The notes under the pieces were generated by a model. The model was given only the letters and a program-made list of their open reading frames with translations. It was not told the DNA's origin and ran no database searches. A stretch of 5,219 nucleotides of DNA from Treponema sp. (lineage in GTDB: Bacteria > Spirochaetota > Spirochaetia > Treponematales > Rectinemataceae). Below are positions 1-4,255 of the stretch, one piece after another. Where the stretch lies: positions 1 through 5,219 of the forward strand of contig JAAYWE010000306.1 of assembly GCA_012516755.1 (NCBI GenBank), read 5' to 3'. Position numbers and translations under genes: made by a program. Each line of letters begins with the position of its first letter. The stretch's first letter is position 1.

Positions 1-403
1 ACAAGCCACAGATGAAATTCATGAGGTAATAGCCAGTTCCACCACTCAGAATAGGCAAAATCCCTTGAGCTGAAAGCTGATTGCACAATGCATCGGCTCG
101 CTCGACAAACTCGCCTGCAGTGTACTGCTCATCGGGATTTTTTATGTCTATAAGATGATGAGGAAGTCTCTTGAGTAAATCCTTCGAAGGCTTAGCCGTT
201 CCAATATCCAGAAAGCGATAGGCTTGCATAGAATCCGCGGAGATGACTTGAGCAGCATTTAGATCAGCGTGCCATAGGCTTCGAAGTCGTGGAATCCATA
301 AATCTGCGCCTTCACCAAAAATAGTGTCTAAAAGATGGGTTTTCCCAGATGCAGTTGGACCAACAAATATTATGGCATCAACCGGCAATGAACTTGTAGC
401 CAA
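1..403 (-). CDS. miaA: tRNA dimethylallyltransferase, N-terminal part (runs off the window)
   Basis: MiaA transfers a dimethylallyl group from DMAPP to N6 of A37 in tRNAs that read codons starting with U, a cytoplasmic modification that stabilises codon-anticodon pairing. I translated this frame by hand. 134 residues are present and the C-terminal part lies beyond the left edge. Visible motifs are the P-loop GPTASGKT (residues 15-22), ISADSMQAYRFLDIGTAKP (54-72, with the catalytic-type Asp57), HHLIDI (82-87) and SGGTGYYL (120-127), all diagnostic of the family. About 31 residues separate the P-loop from ISADS, against about 14 in E. coli, so there is a lineage-type insertion. There is no ATG near the N-terminus. 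Two TTG codons, at 403 and 388, are the only good starts, and both lie inside the end of rpoZ, so translation is probably coupled to rpoZ. The identity is very secure. The exact start is uncertain because neither TTG has a strong Shine-Dalgarno sequence. Confidence 0.93.
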   Translation of the reverse strand, partial: MATSSLPVDAIIFVGPTASGKTHLLDTIFGEGADLWIPRLRSLWHADLNAAQVISADSMQAYRFLDIGTAKPSKDLLKRLPHHLIDIKNPDEQYTAGEFVERADALCNQLSAQGILPILSGGTGYYLMNFICGL

Positions 404-572
404 TGGTCTTTTCGAGGATTTCCTGAGTGGACATAGAAACGACCTTGCCGTTGTTTTTTTCCACTTCAGGTGTCCGCAATACGGCAAGTTGGTAAGCTCG
501 AACGGCAATCGCCGCAGCCAATTCATATGCATTACCCGAGAAATTTATAAGAGATTCAAGCGGCATTATCAT
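378..572 (-). CDS. rpoZ: DNA-directed RNA polymerase subunit omega (short form)
   Basis: Omega is the small RNA polymerase subunit that wraps the C-terminal tail of beta-prime and helps assemble and stabilise the core enzyme. The product has 64 residues, shorter than the roughly 90 of E. coli omega but in line with compact omegas. The key helix is residues 17-31, where AxxVRAYQLA corresponds to the family's RARQL motif. It is followed by NNGKVVSMSTQEI (40-52), which fits the conserved segment before the last helix. ATG at 572 is preferred over a TTG one codon upstream because GAGGAG lies 8 bases before the ATG. The gene overlaps the probable start of miaA by 11 to 26 bases, depending on the miaA start. 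It sits 87 bases after zapA with its own candidate promoter. The small size lowers certainty slightly, but the motif and context are convincing. Confidence 0.85.
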   Translation of the reverse strand: MIMPLESLINFSGNAYELAAAIAVRAYQLAVLRTPEVEKNNGKVVSMSTQEILEKTIGYKFIAG

Positions 573-580
573 CAAAAATT

Positions 581-586
581 CTCCTC
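581..586 (-). promoter_or_regulatory. Ribosome binding site of rpoZ
   Basis: GAGGAG on the minus strand, 8 bases before ATG at 572. It supports that ATG over the adjacent upstream TTG at 575. Confidence 0.7.
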
Positions 587-620
587 GATCTAGGGTTTAA
601 TTTCAAATAAAGGAAATAAG

Positions 621-649
621 AATATATTAGAATACATGAATATAGACAA
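621..649 (-). promoter_or_regulatory. Candidate sigma-70-type promoter for rpoZ-miaA
   Basis: On the minus strand, a -35 box TTGTCT (644-649, 4 of 6 matches to consensus) and a -10 box TATATT (621-626, 5 of 6) are separated by exactly 17 bases. Transcription would start near 614, about 40 bases before the rpoZ ATG. The gap is AT-rich and lies just after zapA, so rpoZ-miaA can probably be transcribed apart from the infC operon. No hairpin with a T-run was seen after zapA, so readthrough is also possible. This is a sequence-only prediction. Confidence 0.5.
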
Positions 650-659
650 TTCCGGATAA

Positions 660-1013
660 TCAAAGCCCAAGCTCTCCAAGCTTCTTATCCAACTGCGCAA
701 GAATCTGGTCTTCGTCAAAGTCTTCATTTAAGAGTCGACCTTCAGATTGGCTTGCTTTATCCTTAGCTGCCTTGCTCTTGAGCGATATCGTGGGACTCTC
801 TGCTTTTCGTAAATCATCCAAAAGGAAAAGACCTGCTAAAATCGCAACACGCAGAGGGTCAGCCACACTCATCCTGGCAGATATTCTTGCATATCTCCGC
901 TTCAAATCCTCTACCAGGCTCTCGATATATTCAGGGCTATCATCGGTCTTGATCGTAAAAGATTGACCGAGTATTTCGATATGCATTGGATGGCTAGAAG
1001 ATATCGAGCTCAT
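660..1013 (-). CDS. zapA: Cell division protein ZapA
   Basis: ZapA binds FtsZ and cross-links or bundles protofilaments, promoting Z-ring formation in the cytoplasm at midcell. The product has 117 residues, close to the usual ZapA length of about 85 to 125. The head domain is visible at residues 11-40, where IEILGQSFTIKTDDSPEYIE matches the family's beta-hairpin-plus-helix start. The hallmark helix follows at 51-68 (DPLRVAILAGLFLLDDL), similar to the LRxAxLAALNIADEL region. A charged, Lys/Ser-rich linker (about 78-92) and a short helix (about 101-115) close the protein. An upstream start at 1037 is possible, but ATG at 1013 has a perfect GAGGAGG 5 bases before it and removes eight unaligned residues. 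The gene overlaps the end of the coiled-coil gene by 20 bases, so the two are almost certainly translationally coupled and probably act together. Confidence 0.88.
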   Translation of the reverse strand: MSSISSSHPMHIEILGQSFTIKTDDSPEYIESLVEDLKRRYARISARMSVADPLRVAILAGLFLLDDLRKAESPTISLKSKAAKDKASQSEGRLLNEDFDEDQILAQLDKKLGELGL

Positions 1014-1776
1014 CTTGGCCTCCTCGAAAGGGGGCATTCTGGGACTCAGAATCCGGCTGGGAATCGTCGACCGGCTCCTCTAAATCTCCCCCTCCTTGAC
1101 TCGATTCGGACATTTCCTGCGCCTCGCCTTCAAGAGATGGCTCGGAGGATTCCAGGCTATCTCTCTGCTCCAAGGCTTCAGCTTTATCCGAAGCATTTGC
1201 TTTCTTTGCTGATTCTTCAGATGCAGAAGGGACTTTTTGCGTTTGAAAAAAAGATCCCGCTCCCTGTAGGTTTGATCCTATCGACATCTCGAGCACCATA
1301 TCCTCGAATGAATCGAGCTTTGAGAGGGCCTGAATCAGACCCTGCTCGATCTTATCTTGCTCGGACTTTAATTCTTCTGCTTTAGTTTCCATCTCGGAGA
1401 TTCGTCGCTCTGCGGAGAGTGCGCGATCACGATAACGTGCTATTTCTTCTTCAGCAGCCTGAGCTTTTCGCTCCATAGCGGCTGCGCGCTCCCTGGCTTC
1501 GGCTGCCTTTAGTTCAGCCTCGGCTGCTTTCTCCTCGGCTTCCTTGGCATGAGCGCTAAGACTCTCGACCTTCTCGGAAATCTCTGAAACCAATCTTGTT
1601 TGAGCCGCATTCTGACGTTCGAGTTCGGCATTTTGACTCCTGAGCAGCTCCTCTGAGCGGGCTGTATCTGCAAGCCTGCTTTCTAAATCAGCGTTTTCTT
1701 GTCTCAGCTTTGTAATGAGAATAACCGCTTTTTCGACCCGCGCTTCCAGCGCTCGAACCTGCTCAAGATTCAACAT
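994..1776 (-). CDS. ZapB-like coiled-coil protein, probable ZapA partner
   Basis: This 260-residue protein has no catalytic motif. Residues 1-36 (starting MLNLEQVRALEARVEKAV, then ITKLRQENADLE) match the pattern of ZapB-type coiled-coil division proteins. The coiled coil continues to about residue 165 and contains five Ala/Glu heptads (79-113). Residues 175-250 are acidic and rich in Ser, Glu and Gln, so probably disordered. The protein ends with a short hydrophobic tip, DELDIF. There is no signal peptide or membrane segment, so it should be cytoplasmic. ATG at 1776 lies 4 bases after the rplT stop and has AGGGG 7 bases upstream, overlapping the end of rplT. Its 3' end overlaps zapA. E. coli ZapB is only about 80 residues and binds ZapA. 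This protein is over three times longer, so the role as a ZapA-binding Z-ring scaffold is inferred from the N-terminal pattern and the neighbour, not proven. Confidence 0.7.
   Translation of the reverse strand: MLNLEQVRALEARVEKAVILITKLRQENADLESRLADTARSEELLRSQNAELERQNAAQTRLVSEISEKVESLSAHAKEAEEKAAEAELKAAEARERAAAMERKAQAAEEEIARYRDRALSAERRISEMETKAEELKSEQDKIEQGLIQALSKLDSFEDMVLEMSIGSNLQGAGSFFQTQKVPSASEESAKKANASDKAEALEQRDSLESSEPSLEGEAQEMSESSQGGGDLEEPVDDSQPDSESQNAPFRGGQDELDIF
1019..1025 (-). promoter_or_regulatory. Ribosome binding site of zapA inside the upstream gene
   Basis: GAGGAGG on the minus strand, 5 bases before ATG at 1013. It sets the zapA start. The same bases encode Arg-Gly-Gly (residues 251-253) of the coiled-coil protein, so the site is under dual constraint. 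Confidence 0.75.
1438..1542 (-). repeat. Five tandem Ala/Glu heptads in the coiled-coil gene
   Basis: Residues 79-113 fall into back-to-back seven-residue units: EAEEKAA, EAELKAA, EARERAA, AMERKAQ, AAEEEIA. The pattern is clear in protein but the codons differ, so this is a degenerate heptad expansion rather than a fresh DNA repeat. Small Ala residues at the core positions suggest a thin, tightly packed coil segment. Confidence 0.7.
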
Positions 1777-1780
1777 ATCT

Positions 1781-2140
1781 TTACCCCTGAAGGGCTGTTT
1801 TAGCCTTCTCTACAACCGCATCAAAACTCACCGGGTCACGCGCGGCCATATCAGCGAGCATCTTTCGATTTATATCTATATCGGCTTTCGAAAGTCCTTC
1901 CATAAAGCGACTGTAACTGATATTCCTCATGCGGCAAGCCGCATTTATGCGAGCGATCCAGAGTCTTCTGAAGTCAGTTTTTCTATTGCGCCTATCGTTG
2001 TAGGAATCCTGGAGCGCTTTGGCAACCGCATCCTTTGCCGCTTTATGATTAGAATGTCGCCGACCCCAGTAGCCTTTTGCAAGCTTGAGTGTTTCTTTTC
2101 GATGATTCTTTCGTCTTGTTCCATCTATTGCTCTTGGCAT
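1781..2140 (-). CDS. rplT: 50S ribosomal protein L20
   Basis: L20 binds 23S rRNA early in assembly of the large subunit, and in several bacteria it also represses its own operon by binding mRNA. The product has 119 residues, the standard length. The N-terminus MPRAIDGTRRKNHRK begins the basic extension that threads into rRNA. It is followed by LAKGYWGRR (20-28). The family signature is at about residues 54-70 (KTDFRRLWIARINAACR), and the globular C-terminal domain includes YSRFMEGL (76-83). ATG at 2140 follows the rpmI stop by 22 bases, with GGAGG about 10 bases upstream. It sits in the conserved order infC-rpmI-rplT. The identity is not in doubt. Confidence 0.97.
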   Translation of the reverse strand: MPRAIDGTRRKNHRKETLKLAKGYWGRRHSNHKAAKDAVAKALQDSYNDRRNRKTDFRRLWIARINAACRMRNISYSRFMEGLSKADIDINRKMLADMAARDPVSFDAVVEKAKTALQG

Positions 2141-2162
2141 AGCCTTTCATCCTCCAATTCTG

Positions 2163-2363
2163 TCAGCCGTAAGGAAGAAGCTTTTTCTTTATCTGATGGA
2201 CGGGACCTGCATCAAGGAATCCAGGTTTCCTCAAGTTTCTCTTACGCTTTGTGGTCTTCTTGGTGAGAATATGGCGCAAGTTCATCTTCTTGTATTTTAC
2301 CTTACCGCCCGCTGTCAATTTATAGCGTTTTGCTGCGGCTTTCTTGGTCTTCATCTTGGGCAT
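2163..2363 (-). CDS. rpmI: 50S ribosomal protein L35
   Basis: L35 is a small, highly basic protein of the large ribosomal subunit. The product has 66 residues, the usual length. It shows the family layout MPKMKTKKAAAKR, then LTAGGKVKYKK (16-26), LRHILTKKTTKRKRNLRK (29-46), and a C-terminal PYG. ATG at 2363 has AAGGA about 9 bases upstream, starts 19 bases after the infC stop, and is followed closely by rplT, as in most bacteria. Confidence 0.97.
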   Translation of the reverse strand: MPKMKTKKAAAKRYKLTAGGKVKYKKMNLRHILTKKTTKRKRNLRKPGFLDAGPVHQIKKKLLPYG

Positions 2364-2382
2364 GATGCACCATCCTTATAAA

Positions 2383-2955
2383 TCAATGTTCTATTCCCGG
2401 GGCAACGCTTATTGCATCGCTTTCCGGCTGTTTTTTTGCTGCGCCTGTCTTTGGTAGAAGTACCATCGACATAAACCGACCTTCCATGACTGGAGGTCGT
2501 TCCAGTATATAAGAGCCTTCCAGTTTGGCAAGAATTCTTTTAAGGATTTCCTCGCCTATTTCCGTATGCGCCAGCTCTCGTCCGCGGAAGCGAATAGTCA
2601 CTTTGACCTTATTGCCATCTTCCAGGAATTCCCGCACATGGTTAGCCTTAAAGTCGAGATCGTGCTCGGCGATCTTGGGCTGCATGCGAATTTCCTTTAG
2701 TTCCGTGACCTTTGCTCGCTTTTTTGCATCTTTTACCTTTTTTTCTTGCTCAAACTTGTATTTGCCATAGTTGAGCAATCTACATACGGGCGGAACGGAC
2801 TGCGGCGCAACTTCCACCAGGTCGAGTCCGACCTCATGTGCTATCCGCAATGCCTCAAGAGTAGGTACTATGCCTCTCTGTTCGCCATTTTCATCGATAA
2901 GACGCACTTCACGCACACGGATCTGCTCGTTGATCCGCAAATCTTTCTCTGCCAA
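2383..2955 (-). CDS. infC: Translation initiation factor IF-3
   Basis: IF-3 binds the 30S subunit, keeps it apart from 50S, and checks the start codon and initiator tRNA. The product has 190 residues. The N domain (about 1-75) contains DLRINEQIR, VRLIDENGEQ and CRLLNYGKYKFEQEKK, the last overlapping the IF-3 signature. A Lys-rich linker helix (about 72-90) leads to the C domain, with IRMQPKIAEHDL, VTIRFRGRELAH (119-130) and ERPPVMEGRFMSMVLLPK (152-169). A tail of about 20 residues extends past the usual end. The start is TTG at 2955, with GAGGAGG 4 bases upstream. An in-frame TAG lies shortly upstream and no ATG, GTG or AUU-type codon lies between, so TTG is the only sensible start. Many bacteria use a rare infC start codon for autoregulation. 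UUG is a milder version of that. Confidence 0.96.
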   Translation of the reverse strand: MAEKDLRINEQIRVREVRLIDENGEQRGIVPTLEALRIAHEVGLDLVEVAPQSVPPVCRLLNYGKYKFEQEKKVKDAKKRAKVTELKEIRMQPKIAEHDLDFKANHVREFLEDGNKVKVTIRFRGRELAHTEIGEEILKRILAKLEGSYILERPPVMEGRFMSMVLLPKTGAAKKQPESDAISVAPGIEH

Positions 2956-2959
2956 CTGG

Positions 2960-2966
2960 CCTCCTC
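2960..2966 (-). promoter_or_regulatory. Ribosome binding site of infC
   Basis: GAGGAGG on the minus strand, 4 bases before TTG at 2955. The strong site with slightly short spacing supports the noncanonical start. Confidence 0.7.
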
Positions 2967-3005
2967 TGCCGCAGGCTCGCTTCTCCTAACGGGGGAAGAG
3001 AAACG
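2961..3005 (-). promoter_or_regulatory. Possible structured leader of infC
   Basis: In the mRNA-sense (minus) strand, CGTTTCTC (2998-3005) can pair with GAGAAGCG (2978-2985) around a 12-base loop, using one G-U pair. Alternatively CTCTTC (2995-3000) can pair with GAGGAG of the ribosome binding site (2961-2966), again with one G-U pair. The two pairings share bases and exclude each other, so the leader could switch between an open and a masked Shine-Dalgarno. IF-3/L20 operon leaders are known control points in other bacteria (L20 leaders in Firmicutes, L20 operator in E. coli). I do not recognise a named motif here. Confidence 0.3.
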
Positions 3006-3047
3006 GCCTCTTTCATCTGCCTTTTCGACAGCTTAAAGGCGCGGCGT

Positions 3048-3076
3048 ATATTATCATACTCATTCCTGTAGGTAAA
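3048..3076 (-). promoter_or_regulatory. Candidate promoter of the infC-rpmI-rplT-zap operon
   Basis: On the minus strand, a -35 box TTTACC (3071-3076, 4 of 6) and a -10 box TAATAT (3048-3053, 4 of 6) are 17 bases apart. Transcription would start near 3041, giving a leader of about 85 bases before the infC TTG. The -35 box lies inside a perfect dyad. This is a moderate match only, and fba readthrough could also feed the operon. Confidence 0.4.
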
Positions 3077-3086
3077 GGCCTACAGG
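3065..3086. repeat. Perfect 8-base inverted repeat between fba and infC
   Basis: CCTGTAGG, a 6-base spacer, then CCTACAGG form a perfect dyad 26 bases after the fba stop. In RNA it would fold as an 8-base-pair hairpin, so it may protect the 3' end of fba mRNA or help termination. No T-run follows on the minus strand, so it is not a textbook intrinsic terminator. Because it covers the candidate infC -35 box, an operator for a dimeric regulator is an equally good reading. Confidence 0.6.
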
Positions 3087-3111
3087 TATATTGGTTACAA
3101 AATACTCCATC

Positions 3112-4110
3112 CTAAGCCCGGTTCGCAGAACCAAGCACCTCAATGTTCTTGTGCATGTAGAGCTTCTTTAGCTCATCGCGTGCAGGCCCCAGGTATTTGC
3201 GCGGATCGAATTCTTCTGGATGCTCAAAAAGGACTTTTCTCACAATAGCGGTCATGGCAAGCCTGCCATCGGAATCGATGTTGATCTTGCATACCGCGCT
3301 GCGAGCTGCTTTTCTAAGCTGATCTTCTGGAATGCTCACAGAGTCTGGAAGCTTCCCACCATATTGCTCGATCATGCGCACATACTCCACGGGAACAGAG
3401 GAAGAACCATGAAGAACAATTGGGAATCCAGGAATTCGCCTTTCGACTTCTTCGAGGATGTCGAAGCGAAGCGGAGGAGGAATCAGCACTCCATCAGAAG
3501 TGCGAGTACACTGCTCTGGCTTGAACTTCGCGCGACCGTGGCTTGTGCCGATAGAGATTGCCAGACTATCGACTCCTGTCTTTTTGACGAAGTCTTCGAC
3601 TTCTTCAGGCCGGGTGTAATGGCTTTTTTCTGCCGATACTTCATCTTCTATACCTGCAAGCACCCCAAGCTCTCCTTCTACACTGACATAGTCCTTCTGA
3701 GCATGCGCAAATTCAACCACTCTCTTTGTAAGAGCCACATTTTCGTCATAAGGGAGATGTGAACCATCTATCATTACGGAAGAAAAGCCGTTTTCTATGC
3801 AGTCCTTGCATAACTCGAAACTATCTCCATGATCTAAGTGCAATACAATCGGAATAGGATAGCCTAGCTCTTTTGCATATTCGACGGCGCCTTTTGCCAT
3901 CGATCGTAATAGCGTGGCATTTGCATATTTCCGTGCACCAGAGGATACCTGAAGTATGACAGGACTTTTCGTCTCAACGCAAGCTTGAATGATGGCTTGC
4001 ATCTGCTCCATGTTGTTAAAATTATAAGCCGGGATAGCGTATCCACCCTCCATAGCCTTGCGGAAAAGTTCAACACTGTTTACCAGGCCAAGCTCTTTAT
4101 AACTGATCAT
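3112..4110 (-). CDS. fba: Class II fructose-1,6-bisphosphate aldolase
   Basis: This zinc-dependent cytoplasmic enzyme reversibly cleaves fructose 1,6-bisphosphate to dihydroxyacetone phosphate and glyceraldehyde 3-phosphate in glycolysis and gluconeogenesis. The product has 332 residues and a single TIM barrel. Visible motifs are IPAYNFNNMEQ (26-36), HLDHG (91-95) with the catalytic-type Asp93 and zinc ligand His94, the family signature VEGELGVLAG (144-153), SIGTSHG (186-192) with metal-ligand His191, LHGSSSVP (233-240) with His234, and KINIDSD (275-281), which holds the substrate phosphate. All expected active-site residues are present. Tagatose-bisphosphate aldolase is a close relative, but length and motifs favour the fructose enzyme. 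ATG at 4110 has CGGAGG 5 bases upstream. It is probably its own transcription unit, 156 bases before infC and divergent from a lipoprotein gene. Confidence 0.95.
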   Translation of the reverse strand: MISYKELGLVNSVELFRKAMEGGYAIPAYNFNNMEQMQAIIQACVETKSPVILQVSSGARKYANATLLRSMAKGAVEYAKELGYPIPIVLHLDHGDSFELCKDCIENGFSSVMIDGSHLPYDENVALTKRVVEFAHAQKDYVSVEGELGVLAGIEDEVSAEKSHYTRPEEVEDFVKKTGVDSLAISIGTSHGRAKFKPEQCTRTSDGVLIPPPLRFDILEEVERRIPGFPIVLHGSSSVPVEYVRMIEQYGGKLPDSVSIPEDQLRKAARSAVCKINIDSDGRLAMTAIVRKVLFEHPEEFDPRKYLGPARDELKKLYMHKNIEVLGSANRA

Positions 4111-4152
4111 ATAATCCTCCGAAAAATTATAAATTCTCTTTGCTGCAGGTTA

Positions 4153-4182
4153 TTGTCGTTATATAGAGAATTATGCGATTAT
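4153..4182 (+). promoter_or_regulatory. Candidate promoter of the plus-strand lipoprotein gene
   Basis: On the plus strand, TTGTCG (4153-4158, 4 of 6) and GATTAT (4177-4182, 4 of 6) are 18 bases apart. Transcription would start near 4189, which fits a start codon at 4256 better than one at 4181 or 4199. It overlaps the fba promoter almost exactly on the opposite strand. Confidence 0.3.
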
Positions 4183-4186
4183 GCAA
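4158..4186 (-). promoter_or_regulatory. Candidate promoter of fba
   Basis: On the minus strand, a -35 box TTGCAT (4181-4186, 3 of 6) and a -10 box TATAAC (4158-4163, 5 of 6) are 17 bases apart. Transcription would start near 4151 and give a leader of about 40 bases, long enough to hold the CGGAGG ribosome binding site at 4116-4121. The weak -35 box limits confidence. Confidence 0.45.
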
Positions 4187-4255
4187 CAGGCTTATCAAAT
4201 GTGGTACAAAAATAAGCACTTCTGCATTTCTTTCCGTCAGGGACTCGCTCGCAAA

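Noticed and set aside
1013..1037. Longer zapA starting at 1037
   Set aside because: It would add eight residues lacking family similarity and skip the strong GAGGAGG positioned for the ATG at 1013.
963..1385. Plus-strand open frame of 140 codons opposite zapA and the coiled-coil gene
   Set aside because: Biased codon use of the Ala/Glu/Ser-rich coiled coil keeps the opposite strand open. The predicted peptide is low-complexity Arg/Pro/Leu with no recognisable domain.
1438..1542. DNA-level tandem repeat in the coiled-coil gene
   Set aside because: The heptads are clear in protein, but the codons vary between units, so there is no recent DNA duplication or slippage tract.
1715..2266. Plus-strand open frame of 183 codons opposite rplT and neighbours
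   Set aside because: It runs antisense across rplT and parts of rpmI and the coiled-coil gene, has no family resemblance and no ribosome site, and is best explained as a shadow of conserved genes.
3065..3086. Intrinsic terminator after fba
   Set aside because: The stem is good but no run of T follows on the minus strand, so it was recorded as an inverted repeat and not as a terminator.
3220..3762. Plus-strand open frame of 180 codons opposite fba
   Set aside because: It lies fully inside the well-supported aldolase gene, with no promoter, no ribosome site and no family similarity.
4126..4131. Perfect TATAAT on the minus strand before fba
   Set aside because: Transcription from it would begin within the fba ribosome binding site, leaving almost no leader, and no -35 box lies 16-18 bases upstream. 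The TATAAC at 4158-4163 is better placed.
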